Assembly: GCF_000264945.2 (NCBI RefSeq)
Contig: NZ_CP013070.1
Span: forward strand, 2,046,001-2,110,000
DNA from: Sphingobium indicum B90A
GTDB taxonomy: Bacteria; Pseudomonadota; Alphaproteobacteria; Sphingomonadales; Sphingomonadaceae
Reading direction: 5' to 3'
DNA length: 64,000 nt
Part shown: positions 44,934 through 53,908 of the stretch, one piece after another
Position numbering within the stretch: position 1 is the stretch's first letter
Layout of the letters: each line of letters starts with the position of its first letter
Program-made: the position numbers and the translations under genes
The notes under the pieces: generated by a model
Database searches by the model: none
The model's input: the letters and a program-made list of their open reading frames with translations, nothing else
Told to the model about the DNA's origin: nothing

Positions 44934-45298
44934 CAAGCATCCAGGTGAACGCTCCCATCCGGAATCTGCTCCAGAATGAAGGTAGGGCAAAAGCGCGCGA
45001 CCCGCTGCCTCGCCTGCTGGCGCAACTGATCGCGCGGGCGGGCGGGGAGGTCATGGTGGAGCGCGCCGCCAGCCGTCCATGGGCCAGCGCGCTGTTCCAG
45101 GGGCGGCGCCATGTCATTGCGCTGACGCTTGCCGGGCCGGATGCCGCGGAACGGCGCGCCGCCTTCGCCGAGGGGATAGAGGAAGCGGAATGGAGCCTGT
45201 CCGGTCATTTCGTCGCGGACATCGGCATCGACAGCAGCCGTCCGGCGCCGGGCGGCGAGTGGATGGAATTGTCGGCGCTCACCATAGAGGACTGGTGA
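44930..45298 (+). CDS. Hypothetical protein, operon partner of the 61-residue gene
   Basis: 122 residues, no membrane segment or signal. Composition and codon use match the neighbours, and the start is translationally coupled to the gene before it. A central stretch (LTLAGPDAAERRAAFAEGIEEAEWSLSGHFVADIGID) looks like a small alpha/beta domain. I do not recognise the family. Confidence 0.75.
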   Translation: MTSIQVNAPIRNLLQNEGRAKARDPLPRLLAQLIARAGGEVMVERAASRPWASALFQGRRHVIALTLAGPDAAERRAAFAEGIEEAEWSLSGHFVADIGIDSSRPAPGGEWMELSALTIEDW

Positions 45299-45345
45299 AT
45301 CGGCCCCGGTCGGAGCGCGCCGTCCAGCGCGCCCTGCCGGTCGGT

Positions 45346-46206
45346 TCAGCGGGCGCGGCCGGCCATGGTGCGCAAAGTCCCCAGGGCGGCGCGCAGGGCT
45401 TCGTCCACGCCCTGCTCGACCTGGTCGCGCACCGGCACGGCGGGTTCGACCGGCATGTCCGCCAGAACGGAGGCGGGCCGGCCCATGCGCTTGCGCTGGG
45501 CAAGGCCCTGTTCCAGCCTCTGGGTCAGTTCCGACAGCGACAGATGCGCGGTGGGGGCGGAAGTCCGCTCCGATCGCGCGGGTTGCGCGGCCTGCTGAGG
45601 TTCGGCATCCGCCGTTTCCGGCGCGAACGCCCGCTGGAGGCGGGCAAAGGCCGTTTCCTCCGGCAATCGTTCCGGCGCGCCGGGAATGGAAAGGCCGCCC
45701 GGCACGGAGGCGGGCGCTTCGACGGGGGCTTGCGCCTTCCCATCTTCGCGCCCCGGCGCGGTGCGGGCGAAAATGTCGAGGCCGCCAAAGTCGCGGCTGG
45801 CGAAGATGGGCGACCGGGCGGGCGCGTCGGGATGGGCGTCGGCGCGGCGCAGCGCCGGCCCCGATTTGCGCCGGTCCCGCGACAGCCAGTTCAGCTTCGA
45901 CAATGCAAAACCCATTTCACTCACTCCTGAGGCGCCGTTCCCGCGCCCTTGCTTGTCATGCGTCAGCAGAGCGACGCGCTTTTCCCTTTGTCCCGCCCAG
46001 ATCAGGCCCAGCGCCATCGCCGCGCCGAAACCCGCCAGCAGCAGCCGGGCCTTCAGCCCCAGCGGCGGCGCGGCGGCCGGCACGGCTTCGCTGAGGCCGC
46101 TGGACGCCACGACCGTTTCGACCAGCCCGACCGGCAGCGAGAAGAGGAGCAGCCCGGCCCCCAGCGCGCCGAGCAGCGCCTTCGCCAGCCCGCGCATTCC
46201 CGTCAC
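45346..46206 (-). CDS. Hypothetical membrane protein
   Basis: 286 residues: two membrane helices (about 8-30 and 52-72) and a long, low-complexity cytoplasmic or periplasmic tail rich in Ala, Pro and Arg, with a short predicted helix (LSELTQRLEQGLAQRKRMGRP) and a final helical piece (VRDQVEQGVDEALRAALGTLRTMAGRA). The start overlaps the stop of the glycosyltransferase gene by 4 nt, so it belongs to that unit. No function is known to me. Confidence 0.75.
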   Translation of the reverse strand: MTGMRGLAKALLGALGAGLLLFSLPVGLVETVVASSGLSEAVPAAAPPLGLKARLLLAGFGAAMALGLIWAGQREKRVALLTHDKQGRGNGASGVSEMGFALSKLNWLSRDRRKSGPALRRADAHPDAPARSPIFASRDFGGLDIFARTAPGREDGKAQAPVEAPASVPGGLSIPGAPERLPEETAFARLQRAFAPETADAEPQQAAQPARSERTSAPTAHLSLSELTQRLEQGLAQRKRMGRPASVLADMPVEPAVPVRDQVEQGVDEALRAALGTLRTMAGRAR

Positions 46207-47429
46207 GCCGCCGCCCGCACCCGATGGGGGCGCGCCAGCAATTGCCGATAGACGGGTTCGTAGCGAAGAATGTTTGACGACCAGTTACGCTCGCGCTCGA
46301 CGAAGGCGCGCGCCGCCGCCCGCCGTTCGTCCCAGAAGCCGCGATCCGCGAACATCCCGGCCAGGGCGGCGGCGATGGCGGGGGGATCGTTCGGCGCGAA
46401 CAAGGTGCCGGTGACGCCATGTTCGATCAGTTCGCGATGGCCGCCGACGCTGGACGCCGCGACCAGGCGGCCCTGCGCCATCGCCTCCAGCGGCTTCAGC
46501 GGCGTCACCAGGTCGGTGAGGCGCATCGCCTTGCGCGGATAGGCCAATATGTCGACCTGCGCATAATAATCCTCGACCTGATCGTGGGGCACGCGGCCGA
46601 CGAAGACGATATGGTCGGCGAAGGGTGAGGCCATGGCCTGATCCCGCAGCGCCTGTTCGCGGGGGCCGCCGCCGACCAGCAGCAGCTTCGCCTTCGGGCG
46701 GGCGCGCACCAGTCTGGGCAGGGCGGCGATCAGGTCGTCCAGCCCCTCATAATCGTAGAAGCTGCCGATGAAGCCGACGACATCGGCTCCATCTAGGCCC
46801 AGCTTGGCCGTCAGCGCAGGATCGCGGGGGACGGGCGTGCCGAACTGGTCCATGTCGACGCCGTTGGGCGAGACGATGATCTTGGCGGCGTCGATGCCCC
46901 GCGCCACCAGGTCGCCGCGCAGCCCTTCGCAGATCACCGCCACGGCATCGGCGGCGCGGACCGCATGGGTTTCAAGCTGGCGGGTCAGCCAGTAACGGGG
47001 GCTGCCCTCCGTTCCGGTGCCGTTGCCGACCGCCGCATCCTCCCAGAAGGCGCGGATTTCGTAGATCATGGGAATCTGGTGCCGCTTCGCCACCTTCTGC
47101 GCGGCGATCGCGTTCAGCACCGGGGAATGGGCGTGGATGATGTCGGGCCGCCACTGGCGCACCAGCGATTCGATGGCGTCGGCATGGGCGGAAATATCCC
47201 GCCATTCGCGCAGCAGCGGATTGCCGCCGGTCGATTCGCCCGGCGTGCGGTGGAAATGCAGGCCGTCGACGATTTCCTCCAGCGGTCCCGGCGCGGCGTG
47301 GCGATGGCCCGTGATGCCGCGCACGTCCCAGCCCTTCGCCAGTTGCGCCCGCAATATCGCGCGGGTGCGGAAAGTATATCCGCTGTGCATCGGCAGGCTG
47401 TGGTCCAGCACATGGAGAATCCGTGTCAT
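46203..47429 (-). CDS. Glycosyltransferase family 4, exosortase-A system type
   Basis: 408 residues, GT-B fold. N-terminal MTRILHVLDHSLPMHSGYTFRTRAIL and the acceptor-side WRPDIIHAHSPVLNAIAA, donor-side VVGFIGSFYDYEGLDDLIAALP and the E-x7-E region PLKPLEAMAQGRLVAASSVGGHRELI. The N terminus with HSLP..SGYTFR is typical of the glycosyltransferase seen in exosortase A (PEP-CTERM) loci (TIGR04063). It should act in the cytoplasm on exopolysaccharide or protein glycan. The hypothetical membrane protein overlaps its end. Confidence 0.88.
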   Translation of the reverse strand: MTRILHVLDHSLPMHSGYTFRTRAILRAQLAKGWDVRGITGHRHAAPGPLEEIVDGLHFHRTPGESTGGNPLLREWRDISAHADAIESLVRQWRPDIIHAHSPVLNAIAAQKVAKRHQIPMIYEIRAFWEDAAVGNGTGTEGSPRYWLTRQLETHAVRAADAVAVICEGLRGDLVARGIDAAKIIVSPNGVDMDQFGTPVPRDPALTAKLGLDGADVVGFIGSFYDYEGLDDLIAALPRLVRARPKAKLLLVGGGPREQALRDQAMASPFADHIVFVGRVPHDQVEDYYAQVDILAYPRKAMRLTDLVTPLKPLEAMAQGRLVAASSVGGHRELIEHGVTGTLFAPNDPPAIAAALAGMFADRGFWDERRAAARAFVERERNWSSNILRYEPVYRQLLARPHRVRAAA

Positions 47430-47511
47430 GGCGCTGAGTCTTGCCGGAAAAGGTTTAACGGGCCGTCAACTCTGTTGGGCTATGACGAGGTGATCCGGCG
47501 TCCATGGCACC

Positions 47512-47577
47512 GTGCTCCTGCGAAGGCAGGAGCCCAGTTCAGACGTTGGGACTGGGCTCCTGCCTTCGCAGGAGCAC
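47512..47577. repeat. Perfect 26-bp inverted repeat, GTGCTCCTGCGAAGGCAGGA type
   Basis: The two 26-bp arms, GTGCTCCTGCGAAGGC.. and its complement, are separated by 14 bp. Other decayed copies are at 26342 and 29300. It occupies the gap between the divergent glycosyltransferase and ligase genes, and the surrounding 280 bp hold no gene I can support. Confidence 0.8.
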
Positions 47578-47712
47578 GTTGTAGATGATGGATAGTTCGC
47601 ACAGCCGCGATGATCGACGCTCTTTCTCTTCTCATCAGCCATGGCGTCATCATGCTGGCGGCTTGGCGGTTGCTGTCGCGGCCCGATCTGGATCGCGATC
47701 CGGAGAATGGCG

Positions 47713-49074
47713 ATGCGTGACCTGTTCTTCGTCGCCTTCCTCGGCGCCTTTTTCCTGGCCGGCTTCAAGCGGCCGTTCCTGCTGATCGCCGTCTATGCCT
47801 ATATCGACATCGTCTCGCCCCAGCGGCTGTCCTATTTCCTGCTGAACAGCATTCCCATTTCCTTCATCGCCTTCGTGGCAGCGGTGGGATCGTGGATGCT
47901 GGTCGACGACAAGAAGGACTGCCGCCTGTCGGCGCGCCAGGCGATCCTGCTGCTGCTGCTCGCCTGGTGCGCCTATACCACGATGACGGCGGATTTCCCG
48001 ATCAACGCCGCGACCAAATGGGGCTGGGTGTGGAAGGCGATGCTGTTCGCCATCTTCCTGCCCGTCACGCTGCGCACGCGCCTGCGGATCGAGGCCTTGG
48101 CCCTGTTCATGGTGCTTTGCGCCAGCACGATCATCATCAACGGCGGCATGAAGACGGCGCTGTCGGGCGGCGGCTATGGCGTGCTGAACCTGATGGTGGA
48201 CAATAATAGCGGCCTCTATGAAGGCAGCATCATTTCGACCGTCGCCATTTCGCTGATCCCGCTGATCCTGTGGCTGTCGCGGCACGGCACCGTCTTTCCC
48301 CCCGACTGGCGGGTCAGGCTGTTCGCCTATGCGCTCTGCTTCGCCTGCCTTCTGATGCCCATCGGCACGGAGGCGCGGACGGGCCTGGTCTGCATCGCCG
48401 TCCTCGCGGGGCTGATGCTGATGCGGTCGAAGCGGCGGTTCCTCTATGGCCCGCTGATGGCGCTGGCGGCGCTGGCGGCGATCCCCTTCCTGCCCGCCAG
48501 CTTCACCCAGCGCATGTCGACCATCGAGAATCACAGCCAGGACGAAAGCGCCTCCACCCGCCTCGCCGTGTGGAAATGGACGCTGGACTATGTGAAGGAC
48601 CATCCGGGCGGCGGCGGCTTCGACAATTACCTGCAAAACAAGTTCACCTATGTCATGCAGGAACGGGTGATCGACGCCGCCGGATCGCGCATGGAAAAGC
48701 GCATGATCACCGACCATGGCCGCGCCTATCACAGCGCCTATTTCGAGATGCTGGGAGAGCAGGGCTATTTCGGTTTCGTCCTGTGGGGGCTGCTGCACCT
48801 CATCTGCTTCATCCGCACCGAGGCGATACGGCGCATGTACCGGGCGCGGGACGGGGACGAGGCATGGGTGTCGCCCTTCGCCCTCGCCCTGCAGCAGGGG
48901 CATGTCATCTACATGGTTGGATCGCTGTTCGTGGGCATCGCCTATCAGCCGTTCATCTTCATGATGCTGTCGTTGCAGATCGGACTCGACACTTATTTGA
49001 CCCGCAAGCGCAAATTGGCGGCCCGGCGGCCGTTATTTCCCGCAACACCAGTCGCGCAGGGGAGCGTCGCATGA
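47713..49074 (+). CDS. O-glycosylation ligase, exosortase-A system-associated (Wzy/WaaL-like)
   Basis: 453 residues, about 10-12 membrane helices; the ATG at 47713 has GGAG 7 nt upstream. N-terminal MRDLFFVAFLGAFFLAGFKRPFLLIAVYAYIDIVSPQRLSYFLL and the large periplasmic loop region (ENHSQDESASTRLAVWKWTLDYVKDHPGGGGFDNYLQNKF) match the TIGR03097-like ligases of exosortase A loci. It would transfer or polymerise a lipid-linked glycan in the periplasm. The exosortase itself is not in the window. Confidence 0.87.
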   Translation: MRDLFFVAFLGAFFLAGFKRPFLLIAVYAYIDIVSPQRLSYFLLNSIPISFIAFVAAVGSWMLVDDKKDCRLSARQAILLLLLAWCAYTTMTADFPINAATKWGWVWKAMLFAIFLPVTLRTRLRIEALALFMVLCASTIIINGGMKTALSGGGYGVLNLMVDNNSGLYEGSIISTVAISLIPLILWLSRHGTVFPPDWRVRLFAYALCFACLLMPIGTEARTGLVCIAVLAGLMLMRSKRRFLYGPLMALAALAAIPFLPASFTQRMSTIENHSQDESASTRLAVWKWTLDYVKDHPGGGGFDNYLQNKFTYVMQERVIDAAGSRMEKRMITDHGRAYHSAYFEMLGEQGYFGFVLWGLLHLICFIRTEAIRRMYRARDGDEAWVSPFALALQQGHVIYMVGSLFVGIAYQPFIFMMLSLQIGLDTYLTRKRKLAARRPLFPATPVAQGSVA

Positions 49075-49766
49075 AGGGCGAGTTGAGGATATTGGGCGCG
49101 GCCCACGGGCTGCTGCTGGGGCTGGTGCTCGCCGCGCCGCTGGTCGCGCCGGCGCTGCTGCCCTGGGGCGCCGAAGCCCTGTTCATCGTCGCCGCCTTCC
49201 AGTTGCGGCTGGCGGACCGGCGCTGGGAGACGCGCGCGGGGCTGCGGGGCTGGATCAGCCATATCCGCATGGCGCCGCTGCGGCTGGCGCCCTGGGCCGG
49301 GACGGCGCTCGTCGCGCTGATCGCGGGGCCGGAGCAGGCGCGGCTCGCCGCCGCGATACTGGCCGCCATCGCCATGGGCGAATTGCTGATCTATCCGGTC
49401 ATCGCCCATCTGCTCGGACGCCTGCCGCGCCGGGGCCTGGCGGGAGCGATCCTGCTGCTGCTGATCGGCTGCGGCCTGGCGGAACCGGCGCAGGCGGCGC
49501 GGTTCGCCATGGCCTTTGCGCTCGGCATCGGCGGCTGCGTCTTCTGGCTGCGCGGCCCGGATGGGGAGCCGGGCGCGACCTTGATGGCGCTGGGCGGAAC
49601 GGTCGCCGCGACGGCGGTCGCCCTGCTGGCGCCAATGGCGCAGGCGGTGGCGATCCCCGCCGCGATCCTGTGCCTGACGCTGACGCTCGCCCATCTGTCG
49701 GTGATGCGCAGGCATCCGCAGCACTGGCAACTGTCCGGCGGCATGCGGTTCGGGCGGATTCATTGA
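49071..49766 (+). CDS. Hypothetical polytopic membrane protein
   Basis: 231 residues, about six membrane helices. AGGGGAG lies before the ATG, which overlaps the ligase stop by 4 nt. The gene is probably part of the glycan-export unit. I recognise no motif; the Ala/Leu-rich helices and a final RRHPQHWQLSGGMRFGRIH tail are all that can be said. Confidence 0.75.
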   Translation: MKGELRILGAAHGLLLGLVLAAPLVAPALLPWGAEALFIVAAFQLRLADRRWETRAGLRGWISHIRMAPLRLAPWAGTALVALIAGPEQARLAAAILAAIAMGELLIYPVIAHLLGRLPRRGLAGAILLLLIGCGLAEPAQAARFAMAFALGIGGCVFWLRGPDGEPGATLMALGGTVAATAVALLAPMAQAVAIPAAILCLTLTLAHLSVMRRHPQHWQLSGGMRFGRIH

Positions 49767-49810
49767 GGGGTTGGGCTTCGGTCATTGGCCAGGAGTTGAC
49801 ATGGCCGCAC

Positions 49811-49921
49811 CGTCACCTTCGACAAGCTCAGGACAGGCTTGATCCGGGGGCCGCGTTTTTTCCTCTACACCGCGCCTCGTCCAAGGCAGCGGGACCCCGG
49901 GTCAAGCCCGGGGTGACGAAT
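49811..49921. repeat. CCCCGG-CTTGATCCGGGG repeat (copy 4, diverged left arm)
   Basis: The right arm (GGTCAAGCCCGGGGTGACGA) is intact, the left is altered (CACCTTCGACAAGCTCAGGA before GGCTTGATCC). It lies in the 240-bp gap before the topoisomerase gene. Confidence 0.75.
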
Positions 49922-50006
49922 AGGGGAAATGGCGGGTACCCATTCTCTTCCTGCCCCCATCGCGCATTGCGGAACGAAGCGAGGAACGGCGGGTTGAGGA
50001 AAAACC

Positions 50007-51014
50007 ATGCCGCCCGATTCCGTCGTCCATGCCAATGACAGCCTGCCCGGCATCACGCGCAGGGCGATGAAAAGGGGATGGGCCTATTTCGACGCCAGCG
50101 GCACGCGCATCACCGATCGGGAGGAGATCGACCGGCTGAACGCCATCGCCATGCCGCCCGCCTATCGCGACTGCTGGTTCTGTCCCCACCCTCAGGGCCA
50201 TATTCAGGCGACCGGCTATGACGACCGGGGCCGCAAGCAATATCGCTATCACATCGATTTCCGCGCCGCGCGGGAGGCGGAGAAATATGCCGGCTGCCCC
50301 GCCTTCGGCCGCGCCCTGCCCAGGCTGCGCGCGCGGATCGAGGCCGACCTGTCGAAGCGCGGCCTGCGCAAGGAAAAGACGCTGGCCGCGGTCGTCCGCC
50401 TGCTCGACCTGGCCAAGGTGCGCGTCGGCAACGAGCAATATGCCGCCGCGAACAAGAGCTTCGGCGCGACCACGCTGCGCCGCCGCCATGTCGACCTGCG
50501 CGGCCAGGCGCTGCGGCTGCGGTATCGGGCCAAGTCCGGGCGGGAGCATGAACTGACGATCACCGACCGCCGCCTTGTCCGCTTCGTCCGCGCGGTGCAG
50601 GACCTGCCGGGGCAGCATCTCTTCCAATATGTGGATGAGGAAGGGATCGCCCGGCCGATCACCTCCAGCGACGTCAACGCCTATATATCGGAGGCGATGG
50701 GCGGCGATTTCACCGCCAAGCATTTCCGCACCTGGGGCGCCTCCGTCATCGCCTTCGAAACGCTGGCGGCGGGCAGCGTCTCGCTCAAGCAGATGATAGA
50801 GCCGGTCGCCGCGGCGCTGGGCAACACCCCGGCGATCAGCCGCAAAAGCTATATCCACCCCGCGCTGATAGAGCTTTGCCGCAACGGACAGGACATATGG
50901 CGACAGGGGCTTCGCCTGCCGCGCGCAACCCGCTATCTGTCCCGTTACGAACGCGGACTGATCGCCTTTCTGGAGGAGGCCGGCGGCACGACCGCCCTTC
51001 CCCTGGCGGCCTGA
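50007..51014 (+). CDS. DNA topoisomerase IB (poxvirus-like)
   Basis: 335 residues. N-terminal domain (ITRRAMKRGWAYFDASGTRITDREEIDRLNAIAMPPAYRDCWFCPHPQGHIQATGYDDRGRKQYRYH) and catalytic domain with the Arg/Lys residues (RVGNEQYAAANKSFGATTLRRRHV, RAKSGREHELTI), FTAKHFRTWGAS, and the nucleophile Tyr in SRKSYIHPAL. Relaxes supercoils through a 3'-phosphotyrosine link. Common as a single gene in alphaproteobacteria. The MscS gene is 27 nt downstream. Confidence 0.93.
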   Translation: MPPDSVVHANDSLPGITRRAMKRGWAYFDASGTRITDREEIDRLNAIAMPPAYRDCWFCPHPQGHIQATGYDDRGRKQYRYHIDFRAAREAEKYAGCPAFGRALPRLRARIEADLSKRGLRKEKTLAAVVRLLDLAKVRVGNEQYAAANKSFGATTLRRRHVDLRGQALRLRYRAKSGREHELTITDRRLVRFVRAVQDLPGQHLFQYVDEEGIARPITSSDVNAYISEAMGGDFTAKHFRTWGASVIAFETLAAGSVSLKQMIEPVAAALGNTPAISRKSYIHPALIELCRNGQDIWRQGLRLPRATRYLSRYERGLIAFLEEAGGTTALPLAA

Positions 51015-51041
51015 TCCGCATCCAGAACCGCAAGGATATTC

Positions 51042-52220
51042 ATGGCCGCCAAGAAAGACACCGCCGCCCTGCCGCAGATCGACGTCCGCCCGCCCAATCT
51101 CGGCGAGATGTGGCAATCGACGGTCCACTGGTTCTCGCTCCATTATCTGCAGATCCTGATCGCCATCGGCGCGGCGGTGGTCATCTACAGCCTGCTGACG
51201 GCGCTGCGCAGCGTGGGCGGACGGCTGAAGGGGCATCCGGGCGACACGCTGGGCCTTGCCAATGTCGCCGGCCGCGCCTTTGCCCGCACCACCCATTTCT
51301 TCATGGCGATGGTCGCAGCGCGGCTGGTGGTGAGCTACGCCAATCCGCCGCAGATGGTGCTGAAGACCGTCGCCTTCCTGTTCACCATCGCCGCCGTGTT
51401 CCAATGCGCCATCTGGGCGCGGGAGATCATATTGGGCCTGGTCGAGCGGCGCACCACGGCGGACGAGAGCCAGAGCCTGGCCAACGCCATGGGCCTGATC
51501 CGCGTGCTGGTAACATTCGCCCTGTTCGCCATCGCGCTGATCGTCGTGCTGGACAATCTGGGGGTGAACGTCACCGGCCTGGTCGCGGGCCTGGGCATCG
51601 GCGGCATCGCCATCGGCCTGGCGGCGCAGGGCATATTTTCCGACCTGTTCGCCGCGCTGTCGATCATCTTCGACAAGCCGTTCCGGCAGGGGGAGGTCAT
51701 CACATATGACCAGACCACCGCCAGGGTGGAGCGCATCGGCCTGAAAAGCACGCACCTGCGCGCGATGAGCGGCGAGAAGAAGGTGATCTCCAACGCGAAC
51801 CTCCTCCAGAAGGAGATCACCAGCCTGCAGACGCTGGCGCAGCGGCGCGTGACCTTCGCCATCGGCATCATCTACCAGACGCCGGAGGACAAGGCCGAGG
51901 CGATCCCCGCCATGCTGAAGGAGATCGTCGAGGCGGAAGGGCATGTCTTCGTCAATGCGGGGCTGGTGAGCTTCGGCGCCAGTTCGCTCGACTATCAGCT
52001 CAATTTCGACGTGCCCGACCCCGACACGCACGATTATTTCCTCTCGCGCCACCGGGTGGGCCTGGCCATCTGGAAGCGCTTTAACGCGGAGGGGATCGAA
52101 TTCGCCTATCCCACGCAGACCAGCTTCACCGCCGCGCCCGACGGCCGGGCGATCATGCCCTATGCTGAGGTGCAGCCGGTGGTGCGGGTCGACCAGCCGG
52201 GGGGCGACGCCCGCGCCTGA
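51042..52220 (+). CDS. Mechanosensitive ion channel family protein (MscS)
   Basis: 392 residues: four N-terminal membrane helices, then the pore helix and beta domain signature VNVTGLVAGLGIGGIAIGLAAQGIFSDLFAALSIIFDKPFRQGEVI and the cytoplasmic vestibule (GEKKVISNANLLQKEITSL). Opens under membrane tension to release osmolytes. Possibly co-transcribed with the topoisomerase gene. Confidence 0.93.
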   Translation: MAAKKDTAALPQIDVRPPNLGEMWQSTVHWFSLHYLQILIAIGAAVVIYSLLTALRSVGGRLKGHPGDTLGLANVAGRAFARTTHFFMAMVAARLVVSYANPPQMVLKTVAFLFTIAAVFQCAIWAREIILGLVERRTTADESQSLANAMGLIRVLVTFALFAIALIVVLDNLGVNVTGLVAGLGIGGIAIGLAAQGIFSDLFAALSIIFDKPFRQGEVITYDQTTARVERIGLKSTHLRAMSGEKKVISNANLLQKEITSLQTLAQRRVTFAIGIIYQTPEDKAEAIPAMLKEIVEAEGHVFVNAGLVSFGASSLDYQLNFDVPDPDTHDYFLSRHRVGLAIWKRFNAEGIEFAYPTQTSFTAAPDGRAIMPYAEVQPVVRVDQPGGDARA

Positions 52221-52323
52221 CTCGCCTGGCCGCATATCGGACTCGCTCTGCCTGCTCCCGCTTGCCCGGCGCGGCGGCGGGAGTCAGGCGGGTGCGATCA
52301 TGAACGGACATCTGGGAACAGCC

Positions 52324-52710
52324 ATGAAGCCCCTCTATCTGCTGGCCGCCGCCACGCTCGCCTTCGCCCCCGCCGCCCATGCCGAAGGGATAGGGGCCGA
52401 GGCCAATTACGGACGCGCCGATGGGCATTGGGGCACGGAAATCGGCGCGGGCTATGCGATGGACATTGGCGGCTTCAGCCTGACGCCGGGCGGCGGCGTC
52501 TATCTGCGCGATGGGGACACGAAGCTCTATGGGCGGGTGGAGGCGAGCTATACCCTCCCCGCCTCCGCCACCATCGGCGCAGGCGTGCGCTTCAGCGGCG
52601 ACAATACACGCCCCTATGCGACGCTTGCCATGCCGCTGATCCCCAAGCTGCGGGCGAAAGCCAATGTGGGGCCGAAATATTATGCGGTGGGATTGACGCT
52701 GGGTTATTGA
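52324..52710 (+). CDS. Small secreted / outer-membrane beta protein
   Basis: 128 residues after the ATG at 52324, with signal peptide MKPLYLLAAATLAFAPAAHA. The mature part has alternating strands (GAGYAMDIGGFSLTPGGGVYLRDGDTKLYGRVEASYTLPASATIGAGVRFSG) and ends in an aromatic YYAVGLTLGY, like a small outer-membrane barrel. The frame extends upstream (also an ATG at 52300). No named family is recognised. Confidence 0.7.
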   Translation: MKPLYLLAAATLAFAPAAHAEGIGAEANYGRADGHWGTEIGAGYAMDIGGFSLTPGGGVYLRDGDTKLYGRVEASYTLPASATIGAGVRFSGDNTRPYATLAMPLIPKLRAKANVGPKYYAVGLTLGY

Positions 52711-52733
52711 GGGTCGCCCCCCTCTCCTCCTTC

Positions 52734-52823
52734 GTCATGCTGAACTTGTTTCAGCATCCATTTCTCCCCACCGGCGTAAGGTGCCTGGAGGCACGATGGA
52801 TGCTGAAACAAGTTCAGCATGAC
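52734..52823. repeat. 28-bp perfect inverted repeat, GTCATGCTGAACTTGTTTCA type
   Basis: Arms of 28 bp, GTCATGCTGAACTTGTTTCA... and its exact complement, around a 34-bp loop that itself holds a GTGCCTGGAGGCAC hairpin. Lies between the convergent small outer-membrane gene and the epimerase gene, 15 bp from the latter's stop. Confidence 0.85.
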
Positions 52824-52838
52824 GGGTTGGGAGATAAC

Positions 52839-53813
52839 TTAATCCAAGCCCCATAGCCCGCCAGGCAGCAGCAGCCCGTCGCGCAGTTGCAGCCCCCCTT
52901 CCCGGTCCCTCGCCAGCAGCAGCGCGCCGTCGAGGTCGATCCAGTCCGCCCCCTGCGCCACCAGTGCGGCGGGCGCGATGCCCAGCGACGTGCCCAGCAT
53001 GCAGCCGACCATCACGCGGAACCCCCGCGCCCTTGCCTCCCGCGATAGGGCCAGCGCCTCGGTCAGCCCGCCCGCCTTGTCGAGCTTGATGTTCACCGCG
53101 TCGAAATCCCCCAGCCGGTCGAGGTCGGCGCGCGTGTGGCAACTCTCGTCCGCGCAGAGCGGCAGCGGCGACCTGATCCCCGCCAGCCGTTCCTCCCTGC
53201 CGTGGAAGACCGGCTGTTCGACCATCTCCACGCCCAGGTCCGCCAGGGCCTGCGCCTCCGCCGCGATGTCCAGCTCGTGCCAGCTTTCATTGGCGTCGAC
53301 GATCAGCCGCACGTCCGGCGCGCCCGCCCGCACGGCGGCGATCCGCGCCCGGTCGCCCTCGCCCGTCAGCTTGCATTTGAGCAGGCCGAAGCCGCGTCCC
53401 GCCGCTGCCCGCGCATCCGCCTCCATCTTCTCCGGCGCGCCCAGGCTGATGGTGAAGGCGGTGGGCAGGGGCGCGGGCTCCGCCAGCCCGGCGAGCTTCC
53501 ACACGGGCGCGCCGGCGCGCTTCGCCTCCAGATCCCAGAGCGCGCAATCCAGCGCGTTGCGCGCCGCCCCCCGCGGCATCGCTTCCAGCAGCGCGTCGCG
53601 CTCCAGCGGCCCTGAATAGGCGTTGATCGCCGCCGCGCAGCCCTCCGCCGTCTCGCCTTCATAATAGATGGCCGTGCCCTCGCCCCGGCCGACATGCGCG
53701 CCGTCGCCCACGGTGCAGACCACGACGTCCACCGACGTCTTGGCCCCGCGACTGATGGTGAAGGTTCCCGCGACCGGCCAACGTTCAACAGTCGCGGATA
53801 TGATGCGGGTCAT
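52839..53813 (-). CDS. L-Ala-D/L-Glu (dipeptide) epimerase, enolase superfamily
   Basis: 324 residues. Capping domain then the barrel with KxK (LLKCKLTGEG), metal ligands Asp (LIVDANESW), Glu (VEMVEQPVF) and Asp (LCADESCHTRADL), and the opposite-face Lys (VNIKLDKAGGL), with GCMLGTSLG. This is the pattern of dipeptide epimerases that recycle cell-wall peptides (E. coli YcjG). Exact dipeptide preference cannot be told. The gene is monocistronic. Confidence 0.9.
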   Translation of the reverse strand: MTRIISATVERWPVAGTFTISRGAKTSVDVVVCTVGDGAHVGRGEGTAIYYEGETAEGCAAAINAYSGPLERDALLEAMPRGAARNALDCALWDLEAKRAGAPVWKLAGLAEPAPLPTAFTISLGAPEKMEADARAAAGRGFGLLKCKLTGEGDRARIAAVRAGAPDVRLIVDANESWHELDIAAEAQALADLGVEMVEQPVFHGREERLAGIRSPLPLCADESCHTRADLDRLGDFDAVNIKLDKAGGLTEALALSREARARGFRVMVGCMLGTSLGIAPAALVAQGADWIDLDGALLLARDREGGLQLRDGLLLPGGLWGLD

Positions 53814-53908
53814 CGGCGTTCCCTATGCTGGCGATAGTCGGGTCTATGCGAACGGGCTATCCCGCCGCATAACCAGTCTCGACCCGCAGATAAAGGATAG
53901 GCTTAGCC

